32,294 nt of DNA, taken from NCBI GenBank assembly GCA_016213575.1, contig JACRAB010000012.1, positions 1 through 32,294 of the forward strand. Reading direction: 5' to 3'. This stretch comes from Actinomycetota bacterium. GTDB lineage: Bacteria > Actinomycetota > Actinomycetes > Actinomycetales > Kineosporiaceae. The notes under the pieces were generated by a model. The model searched no databases. It saw only the letters and a list, made by a program, of their open reading frames with translations, and was not told the origin of the DNA. The translations under genes and the position numbers were made by a program. The stretch's first letter is position 1. Each line of letters starts with the position of its first letter. Of the stretch, positions 1 to 8,113 are shown in pieces.

Positions 1-312
1 GCGGGGATGCCCGGCAGCCGGCGCTTCGACGACCTGCGCCGCGACCCCCGGGTGGCGATCCACTCCGGCTCCGACGACCCGCACGAGTGGTCCGGCGACG
101 CCAAGGTCTCGGGGACGGCCGTCGAGCTCACCGACCCGCAGGTGCACGCGGCCTACCGGGCGTCGCTCGACCAGGTGCCGCCCGGCCCGTTCGAGCTGTT
201 CCGGATCGACGTCGACGAGGCGACCCTCGTCCGCCTCAGCGACGACCGGGAGGCCCTCGTCGTGGAGACGTGGCGGCCCGGCCGGCCGGTGCTGCGGATC
301 CGGCGGAGCTGA
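1..312 (+). CDS. Pyridoxamine 5'-phosphate oxidase (PPOX)-family flavin protein, 5' truncated
   Basis: The reading frame is open to the left edge of the window, so the true start lies outside and only about 103 C-terminal residues are visible. The visible part starts with a segment like 'GMPGSRRFDDLRRDPR', followed by 'VAIHS', the usual middle of small split-barrel PPOX proteins, which bind FMN or F420 and reduce small substrates. The ATG at base 7 is internal to this conserved segment and is not taken as the start. The stop is followed within 20 bases by the stop of the convergent lipoprotein gene, and a 15-base palindrome (CAGGTCT-C-AGACCTG, 326-340) covers that second stop. Family assignment is fairly secure; cofactor and substrate cannot be told from this fragment. 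Confidence 0.7.
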   Translation, partial: AGMPGSRRFDDLRRDPRVAIHSGSDDPHEWSGDAKVSGTAVELTDPQVHAAYRASLDQVPPGPFELFRIDVDEATLVRLSDDREALVVETWRPGRPVLRIRRS

Positions 313-331
313 GCCCGCCGGTCCGCAGGTC

Positions 332-1288
332 TCAGACCTGGTCGAGGACGTCGAGGACGAGCACCCGGGCGTGGGTCGTGGAGGTCGCGGGCAGGACGGC
401 GACCGCCCGGCTGCCGACCCCGGCCGCCTCGAGAGCCGGGACGGTCTGGAGCACGGCGCGGCCCGGCATGAGCACCGGGGAGCCGCCCCACGTGGAGTTC
501 ACCGTACGGCCGGTCTCGCCGTCGACCTCGAGGAGCTGGACGACGAGGGTCCGCTTCGCGTCGACCGGGTCCCCGGCACCCTCGACGAGCAGCCGGGACC
601 GGCGCTTCTTCGACGTCCCCACCGCCACGACCGACGTCACCGTCGGCGCCTTGCCGGGCGCCCCGACGACCGTCGGGTAGCCGCCGCCCGACCCGGCACG
701 GACGGCGGTGCCCGCGCCTGCGCCGTCCGGCTCGACGACGTCCACGACGTCGAGCACGACCGCCACCGGACCCTTCGCCCCGGCGGCACCGGGGGCCCAC
801 CCGTCGCCGGAGGGGGCGACGACGAGCAGCCGGGAACCGGCCCGCCGGCCGACGACCACCTTCGCCCAGGCGTCGGAGGCCTTCGGGCCCGCGACGCCGA
901 GCCGGGGCAGCCCGCGCGCCCAGGTGTCGTCGAGGGTCGCGGACGGTGCCCCGCCGCTCCCCCACGACTGCACGTGGAACCCGGTGACGACGAGGTCACC
1001 GGCCCGCACGACCGGGCCCTTGCCCGCCGAGAGCACCTCGACGGCGGGCTCGGCCGGGGCGGCCGCCCCGCCGGCCACGCCGACCGCGGGAGCCTTGCCG
1101 AAGCCGCCGGTCACGGTGACCCCGAGCCGGGTCACCGTGGGCCCCTTCGGGGCCGCGGAGCCGGACGGGGCCGCCGCGGCGGACGCCCCCGCCGCGGCGG
1201 CGGTCCCTCCGGTGCCCGCGGCACCGTCCGAGCACGCCGCGAGTGCCGCCGCCAGCGCGACGGCGCCCGCGAGGTGCCGCAGCCTCAT
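332..1288 (-). CDS. Secreted lipoprotein with two degenerate FKBP-like (PPIase) domains
   Basis: The 318-residue product begins MRLRHLAGAV and has a lipobox ending LAAC, with lipidated Cys19, so it should be anchored on the outer face of the membrane. An Ala/Gly/Ser/Pro-rich linker runs to about residue 50. Residues about 80-186 follow the FKBP peptidyl-prolyl isomerase layout: a beta strand with 'GPVVRAGDLV', a 'DTWARG' turn, a helix region, 'GRRAGSRLLVVAP', and a closing 'VVLDVVDVV' strand. Residues about 195-318 repeat the layout more loosely and close with 'VLVLDVLDQV'. Active-site aromatic residues are mostly missing, so catalysis is doubtful. The start overlaps the peroxidase stop (ATGA), implying translational coupling. 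The larger ORF in this frame is a shadow of the peroxidase. FKBP-like is my reading of the pattern; it could instead be only a binding domain. Confidence 0.7.
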   Translation of the reverse strand: MRLRHLAGAVALAAALAACSDGAAGTGGTAAAAGASAAAAPSGSAAPKGPTVTRLGVTVTGGFGKAPAVGVAGGAAAPAEPAVEVLSAGKGPVVRAGDLVVTGFHVQSWGSGGAPSATLDDTWARGLPRLGVAGPKASDAWAKVVVGRRAGSRLLVVAPSGDGWAPGAAGAKGPVAVVLDVVDVVEPDGAGAGTAVRAGSGGGYPTVVGAPGKAPTVTSVVAVGTSKKRRSRLLVEGAGDPVDAKRTLVVQLLEVDGETGRTVNSTWGGSPVLMPGRAVLQTVPALEAAGVGSRAVAVLPATSTTHARVLVLDVLDQV

Positions 1289-4200
1289 CGACCGTTCACG
1301 GCGTTCGACCGGGACGAGCGCGGACCCGTGCCGAGCCCGTTGATCGCCTCCACCTGGAACCGGTAGATCCCGGCCACCGGCAGCGGCATGTTGTACGACG
1401 TCGACGACGCGGACCGGACCGAGGACACGACCGTCTGGAGCACCGTGGCGTTGGTCGCCGTGGAGCTCATCCGGTGCGCGACGACCCGGTAGCCCGTGAT
1501 CGCGGAGCCCCCGTTGCTCGACGGCGCCGTCCAGCGCGCCGTCGCGGTGACCGACCCGCCGCTGGCCCCGGCCGCCGCCGTCCCGATCGGCGGCGCGCCC
1601 GGCACGGTCGCCGGGGTCACCGCGTTCGAGCGGGGGCTGTACGTCCCCGTGCCCGCGGCGTTGACCGCCCGGACCCGGAAGTCGTACGCGGTGCCGTTCG
1701 TGAGCCCCGGGAAGACCAGGCTCGTCGCACCCGCCGGTGCGTTCTGCACGGTGCCGACGACGGTGGTCGTCCCGGCGCGCCGGGCCTGCACCTGGTACCG
1801 CGTGATGGGCGAGCCGCCGTCGTTCGCGGGCGGCGTCCACCGCACGGTCGCCGACGCGTTGCCGCGCGTCGCCGTGCCGATGGTGGGCACCCCGGGCGCC
1901 GTCGCCGGCGCGGTCGTCACGACCTGGTTCGACTCCGCCGAGAACGCGCTCGTGAGCCCGTCCGCGTTGATCGCGGCGACCTGGAACGTGTACGTGAAGC
2001 CGGGGTCGAGACCGGTGACGGTCGCCGAGGTGCCCGGGGCCACGTTCGTGGCGAACACCGGGATGCCCGACAGCACCGCCTGGATCTCGTAGCCCGTGAT
2101 CGCCGAGCCGCCGGTGTCGGTCGGCGGCGTCCACGAGACCGTCGCCGACGTCGGCCCGGCGAGGGCCGCCGTGCCGATGACCGGGGCGGCCGGCGGGCCG
2201 ACCGGGGTCACCGGGCCGAAGGCGACCGAGTTCGCGCTGGGCCCGGCCGCGTTGACCGACCGGACGACGACGGTCACCGGGGTGCCGTTCGTCAGCCCGG
2301 TGATCGTCACCGAGGCCGCGGCGCCGTCCGCCGTCGCCGAGCCCACGACCGTGGTGCCGACGAGCGCGTCAGCCTCGAAGGCCGTGAACGGGGAGCCGCC
2401 GTTCGGCAGGAAGCTCACCGTGACGGAGCCCGGACCGGCCACGGCGTCCGTGATCGTCGGCGCCGCCGGCGCCACCGGAACGGCCGGCGGGGCGAGCTCC
2501 TCGAAGGCCACGCAGACGCCGTTCACGTCCGTCGCCGTGCAGAAGCGCAGCTTCTCGATGTTCCACAGCGTGTCGGTGCCGTCGGCGTTGCGACCGCCAC
2601 CGCCGCCGCCACCGCCACCGCCGCCACCGCCGCCACCGCCGCCGACGACCCCGAGCTGGGTGACGATGACGGAGCCGTCGGCCTTGGTGCGGATCTGGTA
2701 GCTCGTCGACGGCAGCGAGAACATCGCGATGTCGCAGTTCGTCGCGGTGGCGCCGAGGTCGCAGTCCGGGGCCGCACCGGTGGACGCCGTGACGCCCATC
2801 GGGGCGCCGGCCGGGTCGACGAGCTCGCGGACCACGACGAGCTGGGCCTGCTTGACGGCGCCGGAGAAGATCGCCTGCTGCAGCGTGGTGTTCGCCGTCG
2901 TGCCGGGCCCGAAGCTGCCGCCCGACTTCTTGTTCTTGCCCTCGATGAGGTCGGTCCAGCCGAGCTCGGTGGCCGTGGGCTTCCCGGCGTTGTCGAGCGT
3001 GCGGACGCTGATGCGGACCTGCAGCGCGTGGTCGCCGTCGATGATGTCGTCGGCGGAACGGCCCTCGATGAGGTCGCTGCCGGCGCCGCCGAGGAGGATG
3101 TCGCCCTCGGCCCACACCAGGCCCTCGCCGTTCTTCGGCGCGGGGCCCGGGTTCGCCGGATCCGGCGCACCCGTCAGCGGGCAGCGCCCCGCCGCGGACG
3201 CCGCGACGAGCGGCGGCAGCTCGGTCGGGAAGACCTGCACGAGCCGGTCGAGACCGGTGATCCGGGCGACGCCGGTGGGGTCGAGCGCGTTGCAGCCGCT
3301 GAAGCCGCCGCCGGCGATGTCCTTCGGCGCCACCGTCGATCCCCGGAGGGTGTCGTTGAAGCGCGACCCGGAGTCGGCCTCCATCTCGTCCCAGCGGTCG
3401 CGGTTCACGACGACCTGGAGCGGGAGCGGGCCGAGGTTGCGGTTGATCTCGAGGTCGTCGTCCGCCCCGACGGTGTCGTACTGGTGGAACGCCCAGTCGA
3501 AGCCCGCCGAACCGGCGTTGCGGTCGATCGCGGCGTTCTGGGCCATGAGGTCGTCGCCGCCCTCACCGTCGTAGTCGTTCTCGCCGACCTGGCCGACGAA
3601 GACCTCGTTGCCCGGCATCGTCTCGGCCGGGTCGTCGAAGAACGGCGCCCCGTGGTCGCCCTGGAGCAGGTCCTGGCCGGAGCCGCCCTGGATCCAGTCG
3701 TCGCCGCCGTCGCCGAAGACGACGTCCGCGCCCTGACCCGCGAGGACGAAGTCGTTGCCCTCACCGGCGAAGGTCTCGTTGTCGTTCGCACCGCCGTTGA
3801 CGAGGTCGCTGCCGTCGCCGCCCATGGCGATGTCGTCGCCGGGCCCGAGGTCGATGGCGTCGTCGCCGGGGCCGCCCTTGAGGACGTCGAGGCCGCCGAA
3901 GTCGGTGATCTTGTCGTCGCCGTCGCCGCCGAGCACGACGTCGTCACCGGCCTGGGCGTCGATGACGTCGTCGCCCTCGTCGCCCCACACGGTGTCGTTG
4001 TCGACGCCGCCCTTGACCCGGTCGACCCCGGCCGTGCCGTTGTAGACGGCCTGGCCGTTGATGCCCGCCGGGTCGACGCCGTTGTTGTTCTGCTTGTAGG
4101 CGAGCGTGCCGTCCGGGCTGCGGACGAGGAGCTTGCGCTCGTCGCACTCGCTGTTCGGGTCGTCCGTGACGTTCGCGCCGTCCGCGTCCCAGCCGGCGAC

Positions 4201-7152
4201 CGTGCCGGCGAGGTTCTTCAGCTCGAACTTGCAGTCCGCGGTCGCGAAGACGTCGGCCTTGAGGGTGTGCGTCCCCGTCGTGTTCCGCATGATCATCTCG
4301 GCGAACGAGTTGCCCTCGAGCTGGCTGCGCAGGTTCATGCCCGGCGTGCGGCCGAGGTAGTAGAACCGGTCGCTCTCCTGGAGCAGCTCCATCTGCGTCT
4401 GGAAGACGTAGTTGTTCGTCGAGCCGAGGAGGCCGCCGTTGATGTTCGTCTGCTCGGCGAGACCGCCGATCCACAGGTCGACGTCGTCCAGACCGGTCGT
4501 CGTCACGCCGTCCGCGTCGTTCGTCCAGTCCTTGGCCGGGACCGCGGGGGTGTTGTCCGCGCACTCCGGCGACGGGGTCGCGGTGTCGCAGTCGGTCCCG
4601 GGCAGGCCGTCCTGGCCGGGGCCGGCGTCCACGCCGTTGTAGCGGGCGCCGAAGAGGAACGCCTGGGCGTCCGGCGGCGAGACGTCGGTCGGCCGCGGGT
4701 CGACGAGGAGGCGGGCGGCCTCGCGGCGGTCGGCCATCGTCGTCTTGCTCGTGATCGACGGGTGCGTGCCGTAGGCGGCGACGAAGTTCACCAGGCTCGA
4801 GGGGTGCTTGAGGTGCTGGCCGAAGTCCGCCCAGCTCTCGTACGGCGCCACCTGCGGGTCACCGGTCTCGGCGTTCAGCGCCCGCCGGAACCGGTTGAGC
4901 GGCGGGACGCCGGCGTCCCGGGCCCGTGCCAGGTTGAGGGTCGCGAGGTCGAGCGGCAGCCCGAGCAGGTTGTTCCGCAGCGCCTCGGTGACGAACTCGT
5001 CGATCTCGTTGGCCGTCTGGTCGACCGAGCCCATGACGATCGCGCCCGCGGCCGCCTGCGGGGTGTACGCCGTCCCCGGAGCCTTGTCGAAGTACTCCGG
5101 CGGGTTGAGGAACGCCGTGAGCAGGGGCAGCGAGTTGTCCACCGTCGAGCCGTTGCCGAGCTCGTCGTGCCGCGCGACGTCCTCGTCGAGCATCGAGTGC
5201 CCGAACCGGTAGACGGCGTGCGCGAACTCGGCCTTGACCGCCGGGTTGAGGTCCGGCGAGTAGACGTGGAACACCCGGATCGCCGGCTGCACCTTGCGAC
5301 CGAACTCCTCGAAGACGAGGTGCTGGTACTCCATCTCCGTGACGAAGCGCGCCGCCTGGAAGAGCCGCTCGCCGTAGCTGAAGGTCGTCGGCTTCGTCGG
5401 GTCGTTCGTCGCGCAGCCGACGGCGCAGTTCGTGGCCTTGTAGAGCGCCTGGAGGTCCGCGCTCGCCGGCAGCGTCTTGGTGTCGAACTCCTCGACGAGC
5501 CGGTCGTGCTCGGAGTGGAACACCTGGTGCACCGCGGACAGGGCGATGTTCTCGTTGCAGCGCCCGTCGCCGCACGCGAAGTGCGAGGCGAGCAGCTCGT
5601 CGTCGTACGTGCCGGCGGGCTGGGGCGCCCCGGGCGCGGAGGCGTCCGAGTCGGTGTCCGGCGTCGGCCAGGTGTCCGGCACGCCGTTGTGGTTGGTGTC
5701 CTGCTCGCTCGGGTCGGCGTTGTGCGCGATGTCCGTGAGGAACGGGGTGTGGAAGTGGACGACGTCCGCCGGCACCGGGACCGTCTCGTCGGCCTGCGTC
5801 GCCGGGTCGTCGAGGACGCCCTCGACGAACGTGCCGCCCGCCGTCACGTACTGCGGCAGACCGTTCGGGCCCAGCACGAGGTTGCCGTACGGGTCGGTGC
5901 GCAGCATCGGGACGTCGAGGACGTCGCGGTCCGTGAGGCGCATGCCGAACAGGTCGTGGGCCTGCTTCTTGACGGCGGCCCACGTCGAGATGCCGCCGCG
6001 CATGTCCGGCGACCCGGTGTACGTGGCGCCCGCGCCGAGGCCGGTGAGGAACTCGCCGGTGGCGACCGGGCTCTTCGTCGCGGTCTGGACGTACTCCCGC
6101 AGGAACGCCTGGTGCGACGCGTGCGAGGTGTACGTCTGCGACTGGTCGATCCAGGGGCTGTCGGTGTTGTCGGCGTCCTGGACGTCGTCCGAGGTGTTGA
6201 GCTGGCCGTCGGGCCCGGGCTGATTCTGGGCCCGGGTGAGCACCATGAAGGCCCGCGTGCTCGGGACCTCGTCGCCGGTGTTCGGCTTCGCGTCCGGGCC
6301 GACGGTCCGCAGCGGGTCGTCGGCGGCGAGCGGCACGTAGACCGTGCCGCTGCCCTTCACGGTCTGGTCGACGCCGTGGTCGAAGAACTGGCCGAAGAAC
6401 GTGAAGAAGCTGTTGTAGGGCGGCGACAGGCCGACGTCCGTCGTGATGTTGGGGATGAAGAGCGTCTTGCCGGGCGGCGTGCAGCCGGACGGCTGACCGT
6501 TGCTGTCACAGGGGATCGCGCTCGGGTCCGGGTCCTGCGAACGGGCCGGGTGCAGCGCGGCGTCCACGGCGGCGGGGTTCGTCACCGTCTGGTCGGAGAT
6601 GAGGTTGCTGATGGTGCGGGGCTCGCTGTCGTAAACGACGTTGCCCTGGTTCTTCTGCTTGTACGACGTGGAGGCGGCGGGCGGGAACCCGGCGGGGCTG
6701 CCCTCGGCGTCCTGGAAGAGCGGCGCGACGAGGCGCGGGAAGGGCTGGTCCGCGGCGGCGTAGGTCTCCCGGCCCGCGAAGAGGTTGTTGCACGCGCCGT
6801 CGACGGTGCGCAGTCCGTAGGCGGTGAGCCGGTCCGGGACCTGGTCGGCGGCCGGGCCGACGAGGGACTGGCAGTACCAGGGGTCCTTCGCCGCGTCGGG
6901 GTTCGCCGGGATCGTCCCGTCGGTGCCCAGGTAGGCCCGCGAGTGCCGCTCGGCGATCTTGATCTGCTTGAGGATGTAGGTCAGGTCCCCGGAGGTCACC
7001 GTGAAGCCGGCGCCCACCGGCGTCGCGGCACGGGCGTTGCCCGCGGCGAGGTTCGCGCCCGTGAGCGCGACGACCGCGCACAGCACGAAGCCGACGGCGG
7101 CCCTGGTCCGGTGGTGCTTCAAGTGCTCGACGACGCGCGCCCCTGCGCTCAT
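1285..7152 (-). CDS. Giant secreted animal-type heme peroxidase with RTX-like Ca-binding repeats and fibronectin III domains
   Basis: The 1,955-residue product has a Sec signal peptide (residues 1-42, 'HHRTR', a hydrophobic core, then ARA). The animal heme peroxidase domain spans about residues 165-830. It shows the distal-histidine motif 'FFGQFFDHG' (about 252-260), 'HSEHDRLVEEF' (about 546-556), 'TEMEYQHLVFEEF', and the proximal-histidine motif 'YRFGHSML' (about 648-655). About ten nonapeptide-type GG-x-G-x-D repeats follow (about 1038-1170, with a weaker block near 1346-1376). Next come a run of 17 glycines and four FnIII domains (about 1562-1955), each with W-x-P-P and 'ITGY'-type signatures. 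Known relatives combining peroxidase and RTX repeats include bacterial Mn(II)-oxidising peroxidases. Oxidation of Mn, halide or phenolics outside the cell is therefore possible but unproven. The start ATG has AAGGGG upstream. No sortase motif or type I secretion genes are seen. Confidence 0.9.
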   Translation of the reverse strand: MSAGARVVEHLKHHRTRAAVGFVLCAVVALTGANLAAGNARAATPVGAGFTVTSGDLTYILKQIKIAERHSRAYLGTDGTIPANPDAAKDPWYCQSLVGPAADQVPDRLTAYGLRTVDGACNNLFAGRETYAAADQPFPRLVAPLFQDAEGSPAGFPPAASTSYKQKNQGNVVYDSEPRTISNLISDQTVTNPAAVDAALHPARSQDPDPSAIPCDSNGQPSGCTPPGKTLFIPNITTDVGLSPPYNSFFTFFGQFFDHGVDQTVKGSGTVYVPLAADDPLRTVGPDAKPNTGDEVPSTRAFMVLTRAQNQPGPDGQLNTSDDVQDADNTDSPWIDQSQTYTSHASHQAFLREYVQTATKSPVATGEFLTGLGAGATYTGSPDMRGGISTWAAVKKQAHDLFGMRLTDRDVLDVPMLRTDPYGNLVLGPNGLPQYVTAGGTFVEGVLDDPATQADETVPVPADVVHFHTPFLTDIAHNADPSEQDTNHNGVPDTWPTPDTDSDASAPGAPQPAGTYDDELLASHFACGDGRCNENIALSAVHQVFHSEHDRLVEEFDTKTLPASADLQALYKATNCAVGCATNDPTKPTTFSYGERLFQAARFVTEMEYQHLVFEEFGRKVQPAIRVFHVYSPDLNPAVKAEFAHAVYRFGHSMLDEDVARHDELGNGSTVDNSLPLLTAFLNPPEYFDKAPGTAYTPQAAAGAIVMGSVDQTANEIDEFVTEALRNNLLGLPLDLATLNLARARDAGVPPLNRFRRALNAETGDPQVAPYESWADFGQHLKHPSSLVNFVAAYGTHPSITSKTTMADRREAARLLVDPRPTDVSPPDAQAFLFGARYNGVDAGPGQDGLPGTDCDTATPSPECADNTPAVPAKDWTNDADGVTTTGLDDVDLWIGGLAEQTNINGGLLGSTNNYVFQTQMELLQESDRFYYLGRTPGMNLRSQLEGNSFAEMIMRNTTGTHTLKADVFATADCKFELKNLAGTVAGWDADGANVTDDPNSECDERKLLVRSPDGTLAYKQNNNGVDPAGINGQAVYNGTAGVDRVKGGVDNDTVWGDEGDDVIDAQAGDDVVLGGDGDDKITDFGGLDVLKGGPGDDAIDLGPGDDIAMGGDGSDLVNGGANDNETFAGEGNDFVLAGQGADVVFGDGGDDWIQGGSGQDLLQGDHGAPFFDDPAETMPGNEVFVGQVGENDYDGEGGDDLMAQNAAIDRNAGSAGFDWAFHQYDTVGADDDLEINRNLGPLPLQVVVNRDRWDEMEADSGSRFNDTLRGSTVAPKDIAGGGFSGCNALDPTGVARITGLDRLVQVFPTELPPLVAASAAGRCPLTGAPDPANPGPAPKNGEGLVWAEGDILLGGAGSDLIEGRSADDIIDGDHALQVRISVRTLDNAGKPTATELGWTDLIEGKNKKSGGSFGPGTTANTTLQQAIFSGAVKQAQLVVVRELVDPAGAPMGVTASTGAAPDCDLGATATNCDIAMFSLPSTSYQIRTKADGSVIVTQLGVVGGGGGGGGGGGGGGGGGRNADGTDTLWNIEKLRFCTATDVNGVCVAFEELAPPAVPVAPAAPTITDAVAGPGSVTVSFLPNGGSPFTAFEADALVGTTVVGSATADGAAASVTITGLTNGTPVTVVVRSVNAAGPSANSVAFGPVTPVGPPAAPVIGTAALAGPTSATVSWTPPTDTGGSAITGYEIQAVLSGIPVFATNVAPGTSATVTGLDPGFTYTFQVAAINADGLTSAFSAESNQVVTTAPATAPGVPTIGTATRGNASATVRWTPPANDGGSPITRYQVQARRAGTTTVVGTVQNAPAGATSLVFPGLTNGTAYDFRVRAVNAAGTGTYSPRSNAVTPATVPGAPPIGTAAAGASGGSVTATARWTAPSSNGGSAITGYRVVAHRMSSTATNATVLQTVVSSVRSASSTSYNMPLPVAGIYRFQVEAINGLGTGPRSSRSNAVNGR
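2593..2643 (-). repeat. Uninterrupted 17-codon glycine tract (GGC/GGT triplets) in the peroxidase gene
   Basis: Read on the minus strand, 51 bases encode 17 consecutive glycines using only GGC and GGT. The tract sits between the last Ca-binding or beta-rich region and a short segment leading into the FnIII array, so it acts as a flexible hinge. A pure triplet repeat of this length can gain or lose units by slippage without breaking the frame. Confidence 0.95.
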
Positions 7153-7575
7153 GCCAGCCCCTTATGAAGGCACGACACATCAGGCCGAGGAGCGCGCAGG
7201 CTCCTCGGCCGGACGGTCGGCACTGCCCTACCCGTCCCCCGACGGGACGGTGCTGCCCGCGGTGCGCGACCTGCCCCGTCGCGCCGCCGTGGGCGGTGGT
7301 GCGGTGGTGCGGTGGTGCGGTGGTGGTTCGGGTGGTGCGGTGGAACACGTCCTGGTGCCGATGGTGCGCAGTGGTTCTGAGGCCTCGCAGGGGTTCGTGT
7401 GATACCCCAGCCGTTCGGCCTATCGCCCCTTCGCGGGAGGACCTGGACAGACCTCCTGCGGATTGATGTTGATGTTGCCAGCCCAGGGAGGGGATGTTAC
7501 CCCCTAATGCTCGGGGGCACCTGTCACCCGAACGGCCGTCGCGGGGTCATCCGAACGGATGGCAAGGCACCGGTT
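7153..7575. other. 423-base intergenic region upstream of the peroxidase gene
   Basis: No convincing gene is seen here; the small ORFs look like shadows. It lies between soxR (stop 7576) and the peroxidase start (7152), both on the minus strand, so it should hold the peroxidase promoter and a possible long leader. It contains a tandem 8-mer, a set of direct repeats (listed separately), and a GGGG-N6-CCCC hairpin near 7490-7505. Base composition drops around 7440-7620 compared with the genes. No clear SoxR box was found. Confidence 0.7.
7293..7324. repeat. Tandem 8-mer repeat, four copies of GCGGTGGT
   Basis: Four exact head-to-tail copies of gcggtggt are followed by degenerate copies to about 7343 (ggttcggg, tggtgcgg, tgg). 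The block sits about 140 bases upstream of the peroxidase ATG, inside its expected promoter or leader. An octamer is not frame-neutral, so this looks non-coding. Copy-number change here could alter spacing or RNA structure; that is inference. Confidence 0.9.
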
Positions 7576-7587
7576 TCACCCGACGGG
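7524..7587. promoter_or_regulatory. Direct repeats, possible regulator binding sites upstream of the peroxidase gene
   Basis: On the plus strand TCACCCGAACGG (7524-7535) and TCATCCGAACGG (7547-7558) differ by one base and lie 23 bases apart, about two helical turns. A third, weaker copy, TCACCCGACGGG, lies at 7576-7587 and runs into the end of soxR. Read toward the peroxidase the unit is CCGTTCGGRTGA. Spacing on one DNA face suggests an activator or repressor array, but the regulator is unknown. Confidence 0.45.
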
Positions 7588-8100
7588 ACCCGTTGCTCCA
7601 CTAAATTTCCCGCCCTCGTCCTGGCGGCCCGGCCGCAGGGGCGGGCGGCGCAGCACCGGCGACAGGTAGCGGGCTCCCGGACCGGCCGCGCCGAGCTCGT
7701 CGTCGGGGTTGGACAGGGCGCACCGGCGCAGCGACAGGCAGCCGCAGCCGATGCAGCTGGTGAGCCCGTCGCGCAGCTTCTCGAGCGCCGCGATCTGCTC
7801 GTCGAGCCGCTCCCGCCAGGCCCGCGACAACCGCGCCCAGTCGGCCTTCGTCGGCGTCCGGCCGGCGGGCAGGGTGGCGAGCGCGTCGGCGATCTCCTCC
7901 AGCGTGAGCCCGACGTTCTGGGCCGCCCGGACGAAGGCGAGCCGGCGCAGCACGCTGCGGTGGAAGACCCGGTGCCCGCCCGCCGTCCGGGTCGCGCCGA
8001 GCAGTCCCCGGCTCTCGTAGTACCGCAGCGCGGACGGCGCCACCCCGGACCGTCGTGAGACCGCCCCCACCGTCAGCAGCTCGTCGCGCTCCCCCGGCAT
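7576..8100 (-). CDS. soxR: SoxR-type redox-sensing MerR-family regulator
   Basis: The 174-residue protein has an N-terminal MerR winged helix ('TVGAVSRRSGV', 'ALRYYESRGLL', about residues 9-34), a dimerisation helix (about 85-115), and the [2Fe-2S] cluster motif CIGCGCLSLRRC with Cys116, Cys119, Cys121 and Cys127, the CX2CXCX5C spacing that defines SoxR. It senses redox-active compounds or superoxide through cluster oxidation. An RBS-like GGAGGGG precedes the ATG. It lies 13 bases after the MFS exporter gene on the same strand, so the two are probably co-transcribed. The C-terminal tail of about 45 residues past the cluster is Arg/Pro/Gly-rich and longer than in enteric SoxR. In actinomycetes SoxR usually controls export or modification of redox-active metabolites, which fits this neighbour. 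Confidence 0.93.
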   Translation of the reverse strand: MPGERDELLTVGAVSRRSGVAPSALRYYESRGLLGATRTAGGHRVFHRSVLRRLAFVRAAQNVGLTLEEIADALATLPAGRTPTKADWARLSRAWRERLDEQIAALEKLRDGLTSCIGCGCLSLRRCALSNPDDELGAAGPGARYLSPVLRRPPLRPGRQDEGGKFSGATGPVG

Positions 8101-8113
8101 CCGCCCCTCCTCG

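Noticed and set aside
1243-7167. A 1,974-codon open frame on the plus strand, antisense to the peroxidase gene
   Set aside because: It is built of Val/Arg/Asp/Gly-rich, low-complexity sequence with no domain or signal, as expected for the complement of a GC-rich gene. The minus-strand frame has the clear peroxidase, RTX and FnIII motifs.
7390-7520. Possible riboswitch in the peroxidase leader (GGGG-N6-CCCC hairpin and GGAGG/CCTCC pairs)
   Set aside because: The short hairpins do not match the c-di-GMP or c-di-AMP riboswitch cores I know, and a conserved fold could not be assembled by eye.
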